DNA from: Rhodocyclaceae bacterium
GTDB lineage: Bacteria > Pseudomonadota > Gammaproteobacteria > Burkholderiales > Rhodocyclaceae
Assembly: GCA_030824115.1 (NCBI GenBank)
Contig: JAVBYI010000005.1
Span: 62,001-126,000 of the forward strand
DNA: 64,000 nt
Reading direction: 5' to 3'
The notes beneath the pieces are model-generated. The model searched no databases. It had not been told where the DNA came from and saw only the letters and a list, made by a program, of their open reading frames with translations. Numbering within the stretch: the first letter of the stretch is position 1; the number at the start of each line of letters is the position of its first letter. The position numbers and the translations under genes are program-made. Shown piece by piece: positions 49,099 through 57,777 of the stretch.

Positions 49099-50810
49099 TT
49101 CACACTCCAGAGCAGCAGATGCTCGATCACCGGGCCGAGCGCCAGCGCGGGCACGTAGTTGAGCAGGCCGACCAGCAGCACGACGCCGATCAGCAAGGTG
49201 ACGAACAGCGGGCCGTGAGTCGGCAAGGTGCCGGACGAGACGGGGATGCGCTTCTTCGCCGCCAGCGAACCGGCCATCGCCAGCACCGGCACGATCACAC
49301 CGAAGCGACCGAACCACATGGCGATGCCGAGCAAGCCGTTGTAGAAGGGCGTGTTGGCCGACAGACCGGCGAAGGCGCTGCCGTTGTTGTTGGCGGCCGA
49401 CGAAAGCGCGTAGAGAATTTCGGCAAAGCCATGGGCGCCAGGGTTGGCGATGCCGGCGCGCCCCGCCTCGCTCATCACCGCGATGGCGGTGCCGAGCAGC
49501 ACCAGCAGCGGCGTGACGAGGATGGCGATGGAGGTCATCTTCATCTCGTGCGCTTCGATCTTCTTGCCGAGGTATTCCGGCGTGCGGCCGATCATCAGGC
49601 CGGCGATGAACACCGCCAGCACGGCGAACACCAGCATGCCGTAGAGGCCGGAGCCGACGCCGCCGAACACCACCTCGCCGAGCTGGATCAGCACCAGCGG
49701 CACTGCACCGCCGAGCGGGGTGAAGGAGTCGTGCATCGCGTTCACCGCGCCGCAAGAGGCGGCCGTGGTGATGGTGGCGAACAGCGCCGATTCGGCGATG
49801 CCGAAGCGGGTTTCCTTGCCTTCGAGGTTGCCGTCGGTGAGAGCCGTGGTAGACATTGCCGTCCCGCCAGCGCCGACATTTGCAAGTAGCGGGTTGCCCT
49901 GCTGCTCAAAGGTCATGGCGCCGATGGCGAAGACCACGAACAACACGGTCATCGCCACGAACACCGTCCAGCCCTGGCGCATGTCGCCGACCATGCGGCC
50001 GAAGACGAAGCACAGCGCGCCGGGAATCAGGAAGATCGCCAGCATCTGGATGAAGTTGGTCAACGGCGTCGGGTTCTCGTAGGGGTGCGCCGAGTTGGCA
50101 TTGAAGAAACCGCCGCCGTTGGTGCCGATCATCTTGATGGCCTCCTGCGAGGCGACCGGGCCCATGGCGAGGGTCTGCGAACTGCCCTCCAGCGTTGTCA
50201 CGTCCTGATAGGCGGCGAAGTTCTGGATCACGCCCTGGCTGGCGAGGAACAGCGCGAAGACCAGCGACAGCGGCAGCAGAATCCAGGCGGTGACGCGGAA
50301 TAAATCGGCCCAGGCATTGCCGATGCCCGCTGCCGAGTGGCGCGCAAAGCCGCGGATCAGGGCGATGACAATGACGATGCCAGTGGCGGCGGAGAGGAAG
50401 TTCTGCACCGTCAGGCCGAGCATCTGGGTCAGGTAGCTCATGGTGGCCTCGCCGCCATAGCCCTGCCAGTTGGTGTTGGTGACGAAACTGACGGCGGTAT
50501 TGAACGCGGAGTCCGGCGTGACGTTCGCCATTGCCTGCGGATTCAGCGGCAGCCAGAGTTGCAGGCGTTGCAGCGCATAGACCGCGACGAGGCCGAGGGC
50601 GTTGAACAGGATGATGGCCAGCGCGTATTTCAGCCAGCCCATCTCTTCGTCGCGGCGGATGCCACAGAGGTGGAACACGGCGTTGTCGATGCGCGTGGCG
50701 AAGGCCAGACGCCCGTCCATGACCCTGACGATGTAAAGACCGACGGGCTTGGCGAGCAGCAGCAGGATGGTCAGATAAAGGCCGAGCAGAATCCAGGCAT
50801 GTTGGGTCAT
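49095..50810 (-). CDS. kdpA: Potassium-transporting ATPase K+-binding subunit KdpA
   Basis: 571 residues, about ten membrane segments. Selectivity-filter-like loops: [66 protein letters not shown]. Start ATG 50810 overlaps the kdpF stop. In the external loop before [11 protein letters not shown] the sequence [14 protein letters not shown] is encoded by a 24-bp repeat. In E. coli KdpA, from memory, this loop is somewhat shorter. Confidence 0.97.
   Translation of the reverse strand: MTQHAWILLGLYLTILLLLAKPVGLYIVRVMDGRLAFATRIDNAVFHLCGIRRDEEMGWLKYALAIILFNALGLVAVYALQRLQLWLPLNPQAMANVTPDSAFNTAVSFVTNTNWQGYGGEATMSYLTQMLGLTVQNFLSAATGIVIVIALIRGFARHSAAGIGNAWADLFRVTAWILLPLSLVFALFLASQGVIQNFAAYQDVTTLEGSSQTLAMGPVASQEAIKMIGTNGGGFFNANSAHPYENPTPLTNFIQMLAIFLIPGALCFVFGRMVGDMRQGWTVFVAMTVLFVVFAIGAMTFEQQGNPLLANVGAGGTAMSTTALTDGNLEGKETRFGIAESALFATITTAASCGAVNAMHDSFTPLGGAVPLVLIQLGEVVFGGVGSGLYGMLVFAVLAVFIAGLMIGRTPEYLGKKIEAHEMKMTSIAILVTPLLVLLGTAIAVMSEAGRAGIANPGAHGFAEILYALSSAANNNGSAFAGLSANTPFYNGLLGIAMWFGRFGVIVPVLAMAGSLAAKKRIPVSSGTLPTHGPLFVTLLIGVVLLVGLLNYVPALALGPVIEHLLLWSVK
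49858..49881 (-). repeat. 24-bp dispersed repeat, copy 16 (inside kdpA)
   Basis: Exact match to the AAAT variant, sense direction, encoding NVGAGGTA in frame in a variable external loop. Confidence 0.95.
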
Positions 50811-50899
50811 GACAGATACTCCGGGAAGAGCAGTGCCACAATCAGATAAATCAGGAGGCCGGCCGCGACAATGCCGGCGAGAAGCGTAAGCCCGCTCAT
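50807..50899 (-). CDS. kdpF: Potassium-transporting ATPase small subunit KdpF
   Basis: 30 residues, almost all one membrane helix ([20 protein letters not shown]) followed by a short tail FPEYLS. KdpF stabilises the KdpABC pump. The stop TGA overlaps the kdpA ATG, and the ATG overlaps the stop of another tiny gene upstream. Confidence 0.92.
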   Translation of the reverse strand: MSGLTLLAGIVAAGLLIYLIVALLFPEYLS

Positions 50900-50991
50900 G
50901 CGCGTGCTCCCGCCAAACGGGCGCAAGCCTTGGCAAAGGCGGCGACCAGGCCGGCAAAGACGCTCAAGGCGGCGATGTAGATGAAGTCCAT
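50896..50991 (-). CDS. 31-residue membrane peptide upstream of kdpF
   Basis: ATG 50991 has GGAG six bases upstream. The peptide starts [20 protein letters not shown] and ends [11 protein letters not shown]: one hydrophobic helix and a basic tail. Its TGA overlaps the kdpF ATG (ATGA), the same coupling that joins kdpF to kdpA and kdpA to kdpB. It is therefore probably translated as the first gene of the operon. I think similar peptides occur before kdpF in other proteobacteria, but I cannot check. Role unknown; it may help the pump assemble or only couple translation. Confidence 0.7.
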   Translation of the reverse strand: MDFIYIAALSVFAGLVAAFAKACARLAGARA

Positions 50992-51134
50992 AAGTTTCTC
51001 CGTGGGTTTGCTACACCACGAATACTAGGAAGATGGACTTCAGGATGTTGGTAAAAGACGGCGCGGTCTTATAAAGATTGCGTAAAAACCGGGGTAGCAG
51101 GCATGTTTCAGGGCGGCTTGTAGGTTGGAGGCGT

Positions 51135-51842
51135 TCATTTCTGGAGCAAATGAGCGATGGTGCTTATGCGGTGGCGCACGGTTTCGATCCGACTGTCGTA
51201 GAGGTCGTCGTAGACAACGAGGCCGGGCAAGGTGTTGTCGAAATCCCGATGGCGCAGCACATCGCGAAATCGTTCTGCCAGATATGCGGCCAGTTCGCCT
51301 CCTGCGTCGGCAATCTCGGTTTCGATGCCGGGGCGACCATCCAGCACATTGATGATGTCCTCGAAGTCATGGCTGGACATGATGTCGTTGTTGCCGCGCG
51401 TGGCGAAGGCTTCGAACTTCGTCGCGAGAAAGGCCGGCGCCGAAATTAACCGGATACGCGTGCCGCTTGGCAGTGTCAGCGGTATTGCAGTAGCGGTGGC
51501 GACGGGATACCACCGATTCGAAAAACCGAGAACACGCTCGTCCGTCGGCATCAGGTCGACTTCCACCTCACCGACGCGCCAGCGGCAGATCGGGGCGTCG
51601 GGCGATATATCGCGGGTGAAGCCGCGCTCGGCGAAACGTGCCTCCAGTGCGTGGTAGCCGGCAAGGGCAGCGACTTCCGCGACGAGGTCGATATCGAAGG
51701 TTGCCCGTGGAGGTGGCACCTGCACCGACGTACAGAGCATCCCTGCAGCACAACCGCCAACGAAAACCAGTTCGTCACACAACGCTCCCAAGGCGCGGGC
51801 AACCAGTTCCACCCGTTGCAGATTGGGATCATTGGGATTCAA
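51135..51842 (-). CDS. Nucleotidyltransferase-fold protein (AbiEii-like toxin)
   Basis: 235 residues. Nucleotidyltransferase core: VFVGGCAAGMLCTSVQVP and then TFDIDLVAEV (the metal-binding Asp pair), with a third acidic place in VEVDLMPTDERV. A later AFLATKFEAFATRGNND, SHDFEDIINVLDGR is typical of the AbiEii/MNT-type proteins. Such enzymes add nucleotides to RNA or proteins and can act as toxins paired with an upstream regulator. The start overlaps the stop of the regulator gene. Confidence 0.75.
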   Translation of the reverse strand: MNPNDPNLQRVELVARALGALCDELVFVGGCAAGMLCTSVQVPPPRATFDIDLVAEVAALAGYHALEARFAERGFTRDISPDAPICRWRVGEVEVDLMPTDERVLGFSNRWYPVATATAIPLTLPSGTRIRLISAPAFLATKFEAFATRGNNDIMSSHDFEDIINVLDGRPGIETEIADAGGELAAYLAERFRDVLRHRDFDNTLPGLVVYDDLYDSRIETVRHRISTIAHLLQK

Positions 51843-52372
51843 AGCCGCTCCTCGAAAAACTGCATCGCCAGATTGCGCTCACGGGCGCTGCCCATGCGCA
51901 GGGCATCAAATAGCGCCAGATTTTCGTAGAGCGCAGGGTTGCGCAGGGCGGCGGCCGGTGCGCTTGGGTAGAGCGGTATCAAGGCGATGCCGCGAGCCGT
52001 GCCTTCTGCATGAGGCCAGACCGGTGGCGGATCGCTGGAAGGGGCAATCTGTTTATCGAGCGGCGCAGCGGCATAGGCGGTGGCAACGCCCCCCACCATC
52101 GCGCCCCGCGCCGGCGGAAAGGCATAGCGCGCGCCATGCAGCAGAAACTCTTTGAACGACAGCGTGACGATGCGTGGCTGCTTATCCACAAAAGCCAGCA
52201 GCCGCGCCTGCTCGGCCCGCTTGAGCGCGCCATGCACCTCCGACATGGACAGCCCCGTGAGGGCCGCCAAGTCGGGATAAGTCACGCTCTCTCCCCGCAC
52301 GGCGGCAAGCGCGAGGAGCAAATAAAAATCCTGGGATTTGAGGACAGGCTGGCGATTGACAGGGCGGCGCAT
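51839..52372 (-). CDS. Winged-helix regulator paired with the nucleotidyltransferase (AbiEi-like antitoxin)
   Basis: 177 residues from ATG 52372 (in-frame ATG at 52396 and 52408 are also possible). Helix-turn-helix: VTYPDLAALTGLSMSEVHGALKRAEQARLLAF. The C-terminal half (ARYAFPPARGAMVGGVATAYAA, IPLYPSAPAAALRNPALYENLALFDALRM) has no known motif but may recognise the toxin. A strong promoter and a perfect 28-bp palindrome lie upstream, consistent with autoregulation. The closest match is an AbiE-type type IV pair, but this is inferred from layout. Confidence 0.72.
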   Translation of the reverse strand: MRRPVNRQPVLKSQDFYLLLALAAVRGESVTYPDLAALTGLSMSEVHGALKRAEQARLLAFVDKQPRIVTLSFKEFLLHGARYAFPPARGAMVGGVATAYAAAPLDKQIAPSSDPPPVWPHAEGTARGIALIPLYPSAPAAALRNPALYENLALFDALRMGSARERNLAMQFFEERL

Positions 52373-52411
52373 GGTCGTTTTCTCATTGTTTCGCATTTCG
52401 CGAAACACGAA

Positions 52412-52438
52412 AGTATATGTTTATCAGCATATTGTCAA
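52412..52438 (-). promoter_or_regulatory. Sigma-70 promoter of the AbiE-like pair
   Basis: On the minus strand TTGACA (52438-52433) and TATACT (52417-52412) with a 15-base gap; TACTTT at 17 bases is an alternative -10. The stretch is clearly AT-rich. Confidence 0.65.
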
Positions 52439-52451
52439 TTTCTTTCTGCCA

Positions 52452-52479
52452 ACTTTCTCATTTCCGGAAATGAGAAAGT
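52452..52479. promoter_or_regulatory. Perfect 28-bp palindrome, likely operator
   Basis: Two 14-base halves meet at 52465/52466; each arm reads ACTTTCTCATTTCC. It starts 14 bases upstream of the -35 box of the AbiE-like promoter. A half-site TTTCTCATT recurs near 52378-52386, just inside the transcript. It is a good candidate operator for the winged-helix protein. Confidence 0.7.
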
Positions 52480-52492
52480 GCAGGGGGGCGAA

Positions 52493-52526
52493 CGGGTATT
52501 CGCAATTCGCCAACTGCGAATGCCCG
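52493..52526. terminator. Hairpin between the AbiE-like promoter and the DUF3050 gene
   Basis: CGGGTATTCGCA (52493-52504) pairs with TGCGAATGCCCG (52515-52526) with one G-T pair and a ten-base loop. It lies after the last gene of the mod operon. No clear T-run on the minus strand, so termination is uncertain. Confidence 0.4.
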
Positions 52527-52546
52527 CCCACCTTTTGAGACTTAAC

Positions 52547-52570
52547 GCCGTCTCCCCAGCGCCGATATTT
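52547..52570 (-). repeat. 24-bp dispersed repeat, copy 17 (across a stop codon)
   Basis: Three to four mismatches. Its A-rich end overlaps the TAA stop (52571-52569) of the DUF3050 gene. Confidence 0.82.
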
Positions 52571-53345
52571 ACTTCAGCGCAGCCTGCACCCCGTCCCAGA
52601 AGTCGATGCGCGCCCGCACTGCGGCACGTGCGGCCGATTCGGCTTCGGCCAGTTTCGTGGCATCGCCAGCGACCAGCTCGTTGACCATGCGCAGTGCGAG
52701 CGGGGCATGGAAGTCCTCGTCGAGGTGGATGTGGCGTTCGAGGTAGTAGTGGAAGGCCGGTGCGGTCTTGGCATCGATGCCCATGTTCGCCAGCAGCGCG
52801 CGGAACATGGCTGGGATGATGTGTTCGCGTCCGACAGCGAAGGCGGCGCCGGCGACATGCGGCCGTTCACTGCCGATGAAACCGAAGGTCGTCCGCATGA
52901 AACGCACGGCGGCCGGCGGGGCGATATTGAGTGCAAAGGCCGATTCGATGCCCTGGTTGGCGGCGATTTCGGCGAAGCGGATGGCCGGATCGGGATCGGC
53001 ACCGACCTCGCGCATCGCGTCGCAGTACAGCTCGAAGTGGCTGGCGTGCGTGGGATTGCCGGCGGCGTCGGGCAGGCCGTCGTCGCATTCCTCGCCGACG
53101 ACGATCTGGTTGATGAAGAAGCGCACGTCGGCGCTGCCGCGCGGCGCCCAGGGCGCCATGGTGGGGGCGATATGGCCCTGCAGGCACTTGAGCAGCGACA
53201 TGAAGTCCCAGACCGAATAGATGTGGTGCGCCATGAAGACGCGCAGGTCGTCGAGGTTCTGCACGCGCGCGTAGAGCGGGTGGGCGTTGAGGGCGGGCGC
53301 GAGGTCGGCGACAACGTCGGGCGTGAAAGCAGGGGATGTGCTCAT
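52569..53345 (-). CDS. DUF3050 (haem-oxygenase-like fold) protein
   Basis: 258 residues with the DUF3050 pattern LNAHPLYARVQNLDDLRVFM, HHIYSVWDFMSLLKCLQ, PWAPRGSADVRFFINQIVVGEE, and YYLERHIHLDEDFHAPLA. Conserved His and Glu in these helices could bind a diiron centre as in other haem-oxygenase-like oxidases, which is a family-level inference. It is the last gene of a minus-strand unit that begins with modA and includes nifZ, so its expression is probably linked to nitrogen fixation. Confidence 0.85.
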   Translation of the reverse strand: MSTSPAFTPDVVADLAPALNAHPLYARVQNLDDLRVFMAHHIYSVWDFMSLLKCLQGHIAPTMAPWAPRGSADVRFFINQIVVGEECDDGLPDAAGNPTHASHFELYCDAMREVGADPDPAIRFAEIAANQGIESAFALNIAPPAAVRFMRTTFGFIGSERPHVAGAAFAVGREHIIPAMFRALLANMGIDAKTAPAFHYYLERHIHLDEDFHAPLALRMVNELVAGDATKLAEAESAARAAVRARIDFWDGVQAALK

Positions 53346-53372
53346 GTTTTTTTCTGGCGAATGGCGCGAACT

Positions 53373-53642
53373 TTACGCGGTGGTCGTCAGTTCCTCCGGC
53401 ATGCAGCCGATGGGGACGCCGAGGGTTTTCTCCTCGCCGCTTTCGAAGCGCACGAGATAGATGTCCTGCTTGGGCAGGTCGGCCACATGGCCGACATTGA
53501 CCACCACGCCACGCGTGCCGGCGGCGGCGATCAGTGCGTTGGGTTCGATGTCCGGGATCAGGCTGGCGCCATCCTCAGCCAGTTCGTCGTTGAAAAGATC
53601 GGTGGCGGCGAAGACCATCTCGCCCATCTCGAATTTGTCCAT
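53373..53642 (-). CDS. nifZ: NifZ-family protein
   Basis: 89 residues from ATG 53642 (GGGAGAA upstream). NifZ features: FEMGEMVFAATDLFND ... GTRGVVVNVGHVADLPKQDIYLVRFESGE ... GCMPEEL. NifZ helps to form the second P-cluster pair in NifDK. Longer forms carry an N-terminal extension; here the small core only is present. It lies far from nifHDK, in the molybdenum operon with nifQ. Confidence 0.87.
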   Translation of the reverse strand: MDKFEMGEMVFAATDLFNDELAEDGASLIPDIEPNALIAAAGTRGVVVNVGHVADLPKQDIYLVRFESGEEKTLGVPIGCMPEELTTTA

Positions 53643-53667
53643 TATCGTTTCTCCCTGGAAGTTCTCA

Positions 53668-54117
53668 TTACAGTAATTTGCGCCGTACCACCATCGCCGA
53701 CTTTTCGAAGCCGAGCTTCGCGTAGAAGGCGAGGGCAGAGGCATTGGTCTCATCCGCCAGCAGCGTGACGCGGCCCATGCCTTGTGCCTTCGCCCAGTCG
53801 CACACATGCTCGACCAGCCGACGGCCGAGGCCATCACCCCGCTGTGCCTTGCTCACGATCACATCTTCCAGCAACACGACCGGTGTGCCCAGCGCCGTGC
53901 TGACGGTGATCAAAGCATTTGCCATGCCGGCTACCTTGCCGTCGATGCGCAACACGAAGAGGCGACCGATGGCGGGGGTGTCAAGAATGTATTGAAGTCC
54001 GGCCAATTGGCGTTCCCGCTCGGGTTGGAAGTCGCTCTCCAGGGTGAACAGCTCGTGTAGCAGATCGGCCATGGCGGGCAGGTCAGCGCTTGTTGCAAAG
54101 TCGACAATCACGGTCAT
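53668..54117 (-). CDS. GNAT-family N-acetyltransferase
   Basis: 149 residues from ATG 54117. Acetyl-CoA motif A: LLEDVIVSKAQRGDGLGRRLVEHV; motif B: NASALAFYAKLGFEKS. Substrate unknown. The start overlaps the DUF2478 stop (ATGA), so it is part of the mod operon. Its C-terminal codons overlap the loosest repeat copy (53682). Confidence 0.87.
   Translation of the reverse strand: MTVIVDFATSADLPAMADLLHELFTLESDFQPERERQLAGLQYILDTPAIGRLFVLRIDGKVAGMANALITVSTALGTPVVLLEDVIVSKAQRGDGLGRRLVEHVCDWAKAQGMGRVTLLADETNASALAFYAKLGFEKSAMVVRRKLL
53682..53705 (-). repeat. Possible 24-bp dispersed repeat, copy 18 (3' end of GNAT gene)
   Basis: Three mismatches, sense direction, encoding KSAMVVR. GNAT C-termini often read like this without any repeat, so this copy may be a chance match. 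Confidence 0.55.
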
Positions 54118-54623
54118 GGGGTGTCTTTCGTCAGGTTGGCGAACCACGCCTCCAGCGCCGCGCGGTCGGCGGGCAGTTCGATGCTCATGCCGCCCGTGAA
54201 ATGCCGCCACGCCGGCAGGTATTCCGCCGCGACGATGGTCAGGAAGGGGATGCCTTCGGCCATGACGGCCAGCATTTCGGCAGCCAGGCCGCCGCCTTCG
54301 GCTTCAAGCGGGCCGAAGCGGTTGGCGATGGTCAGGTCGGCATGCGCTGCGAGGGCGCGGCGCAAGGCGAGGCTGGCCGTGGCAAGGCTGCTTGTATCGA
54401 CCGAACAGGATGCCGAACCTGCGCCGAGTTCCTGAAACAAACGATGTTGCTCGCCACTTTTCAGGTCGATCAGGACGGTTCCGGGTTTTCCGTCGTGGGG
54501 GCGCCACTGGATCAGGCCATGCACAGCGTGCCCCGCGCGGATCAGCGCTGTGGCGAATTCGCCGACCAGCACGTCGGCGGCGCGGCGGTCGGCATGGACG
54601 ATGGCGGCGATGGGCGTGCTCAC
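54114..54623 (-). CDS. DUF2478 nucleotide-binding-like protein
   Basis: 169 residues from GTG 54623, six bases after the modC stop. Pattern: IAAIVHADRRAADVLVGEFATAL, DLKSGEQHRLFQELGAGSASC, ADLTIANRFGPLEAEGGGLAAEM. DUF2478 proteins are usually found beside molybdate transport genes and may act in molybdenum handling, but their reaction is not known. Longer upstream frames are shadows of modC. Confidence 0.85.
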   Translation of the reverse strand: MSTPIAAIVHADRRAADVLVGEFATALIRAGHAVHGLIQWRPHDGKPGTVLIDLKSGEQHRLFQELGAGSASCSVDTSSLATASLALRRALAAHADLTIANRFGPLEAEGGGLAAEMLAVMAEGIPFLTIVAAEYLPAWRHFTGGMSIELPADRAALEAWFANLTKDTP

Positions 54624-54628
54624 AATGG

Positions 54629-55702
54629 TCAGCCGATCAAGGCCACGGCCTTGATTTGCGCCCAGACGTGGCAGCCTGCTGCGAGTTGCAGCGTGGCCGC
54701 CGAACGGCGCGTCAGGCGTGCGAGCAGGGGCTGGCCGCCGCAGTCGAGGCGCACGAGGCAGAGCGCCGGATGGGCATCGTCGCCGATGGCGGTGACGGTG
54801 GCCGCTACCGCGTTGATGATGCTGCTGCCCTCGATCTTTTCGTGGGCGAGGCTCACGTCGCGGGCAAGGATGCGCACGCGCACGTGGTGGCCGGTGGGGA
54901 TGCCCTTGTCGCGCACCCAGAGCCGCCCGCCGGGGAAGTCGACACCGGCCAGATGCCATTCGCTGTCGTGCTCGCTCACCGTGGCGTCGAGCACCACGCC
55001 GGCATCTTCGCCGAGGCGGATAGGCAGGTCGAGTCGCGCTAGCGTTTCCGTCAACGTGCCGCTGGCGAGTGCCCGTCCGCCGTCGAGCACAACGAGTTGG
55101 TCGGCCAGCCGCGCGACCTCGTCCGGCGCGTGGCTGACGTAGAGGATCGGCGTTTTCAGCGTCTCGTGCAGTTGTTCGAGGTAGGGCAGGATTTCTTCCT
55201 TGCGCGCAAGGTCGAGCGCCGCGAGTGGTTCGTCCATCAGCAGCAGGCGCGGCTGGCGCAACAGCGCACGGGCGATGGCGACGCGCTGGCGTTCGCCGCC
55301 CGAGAGGCGATCAGGCCGGCGGTCGCGCAGGTGGCCGATGCCGAGCAGCTCGACAATTCTGGAAATGTCGGCGCTGGTGGGACGGCATTCGGACCGCTTT
55401 ATCCCGTAATCGAGGTTGGCCTGCACGGACAAATGCGCGAACAGGCTGGCTTCCTGAAACACGTAGCCGATGGGGCGGCGGTGCGTCGGCAGGAAAACGC
55501 CACCGTCTTCGTCCTGCCAGACTTCGCCGTCGAAGACCAGTCGTCCGCCGGGCACGCGCTCCAGCCCGGCGATGGCGCGCAGCAGCGTGGTCTTGCCCGA
55601 GCCGGACTGGCCGAACAGTGCGGTGATGCCGGCGCTCGGCAGGCTCAGGTCAACATCGAGCGTGAAGCCCGGATAGTCGAGCTTGAAGCGGGCTTCGATC
55701 AT
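54629..55702 (-). CDS. modC: Molybdate ABC transporter ATP-binding protein ModC
   Basis: 357 residues. Walker [10 protein letters not shown] (32-40 or so), signature LSGGERQRV, Walker [13 protein letters not shown], then a C-terminal TOBE/Mop molybdate-binding domain (about 290-357). It energises molybdate uptake. Start overlaps modB stop. Near residue 108, between NLDYGIKR and [10 protein letters not shown], the sequence CRPTSADIS is encoded by a 24-bp repeat. Confidence 0.96.
   Translation of the reverse strand: MIEARFKLDYPGFTLDVDLSLPSAGITALFGQSGSGKTTLLRAIAGLERVPGGRLVFDGEVWQDEDGGVFLPTHRRPIGYVFQEASLFAHLSVQANLDYGIKRSECRPTSADISRIVELLGIGHLRDRRPDRLSGGERQRVAIARALLRQPRLLLMDEPLAALDLARKEEILPYLEQLHETLKTPILYVSHAPDEVARLADQLVVLDGGRALASGTLTETLARLDLPIRLGEDAGVVLDATVSEHDSEWHLAGVDFPGGRLWVRDKGIPTGHHVRVRILARDVSLAHEKIEGSSIINAVAATVTAIGDDAHPALCLVRLDCGGQPLLARLTRRSAATLQLAAGCHVWAQIKAVALIG
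55363..55386 (+). repeat. 24-bp dispersed repeat, copy 19 (inside modC)
   Basis: One mismatch to the AAAT variant, antisense to modC, which reads RPTSADI here in frame, in the variable helical part of the ATPase. Confidence 0.94.
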
Positions 55703-56382
55703 GGCCGCTTCCTCGACGGATTCAAGGTGTAGAGCGCGAGCAGCACGACGAAGGAGAAGACCAGCAGGATGCCGGCGAGCACATGGGCGTTGGCGTACTC
55801 CATCGCCTCGACGTGGTTGTAGATGGCCATCGAGACGACCTGTGTCTTGCCGGGAATGTTGCCGCCGATCATCAGCACCACGCCGAATTCGCCGACGGTG
55901 TGGGCAAAGCCGAGAATGGCGGCGGTGAGGAAGCCGGGTTTCGCCAGCGGCACCGCCACCGTGAAGAAGGCGTCAATGGGTTTTGCTCCCAAGGTGGCGG
56001 CGACTTCGAGCGGCCGCTCGCCAATCGCCTCAAAAGCGTTCTGCAGCGGCTGCACGACGAAGGGCATCGAGTAGATCACCGAGGCGACGACGAGGCCGGC
56101 GAAGGTGAAGGGCAACAGGCCGAGGCCGAGGCCTTGCGTCAGTGCGCCGACCGGCCCGTTTGGCCCCATCAGCACCAGCAGATAGAAACCGAGCACGGCC
56201 GGTGGCAGCACCAAAGGTAAACCAACGATGGCGCCAACCGGCCCTTTCCAGCGCGAGCCGGTGCGTGCCAGCCACCAGGCGATTGGCGTACCGATCAAGA
56301 GCAGCAGCACGGTGGTCAGCCCGGCGAGCTTGACGGTGAGCCAGATGGCGGCGAGGTCGGCAGGGTCGAGAAAATCGAACAT
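55699..56382 (-). CDS. modB: Molybdate ABC transporter permease ModB
   Basis: 227 residues, five membrane segments, with the permease coupling loop [28 protein letters not shown]. It forms the membrane channel for molybdate. It starts 13 bases after nifQ and its stop overlaps modC. Confidence 0.95.
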   Translation of the reverse strand: MFDFLDPADLAAIWLTVKLAGLTTVLLLLIGTPIAWWLARTGSRWKGPVGAIVGLPLVLPPAVLGFYLLVLMGPNGPVGALTQGLGLGLLPFTFAGLVVASVIYSMPFVVQPLQNAFEAIGERPLEVAATLGAKPIDAFFTVAVPLAKPGFLTAAILGFAHTVGEFGVVLMIGGNIPGKTQVVSMAIYNHVEAMEYANAHVLAGILLVFSFVVLLALYTLNPSRKRP

Positions 56383-56395
56383 GCGTGAATGCTAC

Positions 56396-56962
56396 CTACT
56401 CTTCGGGCGCGAAGCATTTCGCGTAGTCGGCGCACTCGCCGCAGGACGGCGCGGGGCAGACGTAGATGCCGTCGCGCGAGCAGTAGTGACGGTAGATGAA
56501 TTTCTTCCACTTCATGTCGCCGGTGTTGAGGGCGGCCAGTGTGGGGAAGGCCGCCTGCATCAGGATCGACAGTTCGCCGCGATGGGCGAGGCCGAGATCC
56601 TGCCAGAGGTGGTCGCGGCCGGCGCAGCCAAACGCGACGATGCGTGCCAGCCAGTCGAAGACGGGTGCCGGGCCACCGCGATAGTCGAGCAGCAGGGCGA
56701 TCAGGTCGTCGATCTCGGGGATGTCCTCGCACTTGCCGTTTTCCAGGCGCAGATGCGGGCCGGGGAAGTAGGCACCCCATAGCCGCTGGAAATCCTCGGG
56801 CGAGAGGCCCAGCGTCGCGGGCAGGATGCCCTCGCCCATGGCGCGGCCGGAGAGCATGCTCGCCAGGATCGGGCGCAGCGGGTCGCTGGAAATGTCGGCG
56901 CTCGCGGGACGGCGAAGCAACTCGTCTGCCAGCGCATCGCGACAGTCGCGTGGCGGTTTCAT
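56396..56962 (-). CDS. nifQ: Molybdenum delivery protein NifQ
   Basis: 188 residues. The C-terminal Cys motif CPAPSCGECADYAKC fits C-x4-C-x2-C-x5-C, the NifQ cluster site. Helical core around WGAYFPGP, LIALLLDYRGG, FGCAGRDHLWQDLGL. NifQ carries a Mo-Fe-S cluster and hands molybdenum to FeMo-co assembly. It is placed between modA and modB, overlapping the modA stop by four bases. Residues RRPASADISS near the N-terminus come from a 24-bp repeat. Confidence 0.93.
   Translation of the reverse strand: MKPPRDCRDALADELLRRPASADISSDPLRPILASMLSGRAMGEGILPATLGLSPEDFQRLWGAYFPGPHLRLENGKCEDIPEIDDLIALLLDYRGGPAPVFDWLARIVAFGCAGRDHLWQDLGLAHRGELSILMQAAFPTLAALNTGDMKWKKFIYRHYCSRDGIYVCPAPSCGECADYAKCFAPEE
56890..56913 (+). 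repeat. 24-bp dispersed repeat, copy 20 (inside nifQ)
   Basis: One mismatch to the AAAT variant, antisense to nifQ, which reads RRPASADIS in frame near its N-terminus. Confidence 0.94.
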
Positions 56963-57702
56963 AACGCGTAGCCGTAAGACCGGATGATCGCCTTGGCCGC
57001 TTCACCCTGCAGGAACTTCATCAGCGCCTCAACGGCCGGCTTGCCCTTGCCTTTTTCGAGCACGATGGCGTTCTGCCTGATCGGCGGGTAGAGATTGGCC
57101 GGCACCACCCAGGCCGAACCTTCGGTGATCCGGTTGTCCTTGGTGACCTGCGACAGGGCGACGAAGCCGAGCAGGGCGTTGCCGCTCTTGACGAACTGAT
57201 AGGTCTGGCCAATGTTTTCGGCGGTGACAAATTTCGGGGACAGCGAATCGTACACGCCGAGCGCCTTCATGGCTTCGACGGCGGCGGCGCCGTAGGGCGC
57301 GAGTTTGGGGTTGGCCAGCGCGATGTGGTCGAAGCCGCCTTTCTTCAGCACGTCGCCCTTGTCATCAACGATGACTTCTTTCGCCGACCAGAGCACCAGC
57401 TTGCCCTTGGCGTAGGTGAATTGCGAGGCGGCGACGGCAGCGCCTTCCTTGGCCAGCTTGGTGGGCGTCTCGTCGTCGGCGGCCAGCAGGATTTCGAACG
57501 GCGCGCTGTTCCTGATCTGCGCGTAGAACTTGCCCGTCGCCCCAAAGGCGAGCACCGCCTTGTGGCCGGTGGCCTTCTCGAAGTCGGCGGCGATCTGCTT
57601 CATCGGCGCGGTGAAGTTGGCGGCGACGGCAACCTGCACTTCGTCGGCGTGGGCTGCGGCGGTAAGCGAAAGCGTGGCGAGCAGGGCAGCGAGCTTTTTC
57701 AT
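56959..57702 (-). CDS. modA: Molybdate-binding periplasmic protein ModA
   Basis: 247 residues from ATG 57702. Signal peptide of about 22 residues (KKLAALLATLSLTAAAHA), then the ModA fold: VAVAANFTAPMKQI, FGATGKFYAQIRNSAPFEI, ANPKLAPYGAAA. It binds molybdate in the periplasm for ModBC. First gene of an eight-gene operon with its own NifA site and sigma-54 promoter. Confidence 0.95.
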   Translation of the reverse strand: MKKLAALLATLSLTAAAHADEVQVAVAANFTAPMKQIAADFEKATGHKAVLAFGATGKFYAQIRNSAPFEILLAADDETPTKLAKEGAAVAASQFTYAKGKLVLWSAKEVIVDDKGDVLKKGGFDHIALANPKLAPYGAAAVEAMKALGVYDSLSPKFVTAENIGQTYQFVKSGNALLGFVALSQVTKDNRITEGSAWVVPANLYPPIRQNAIVLEKGKGKPAVEALMKFLQGEAAKAIIRSYGYAL

Positions 57703-57777
57703 GATGGTTTCTTTCTGTCGGCGATGGCAAGGCAAGGTGCAAGGCGGCGGGCATGCTAACCCCGCAATGCACACTGC

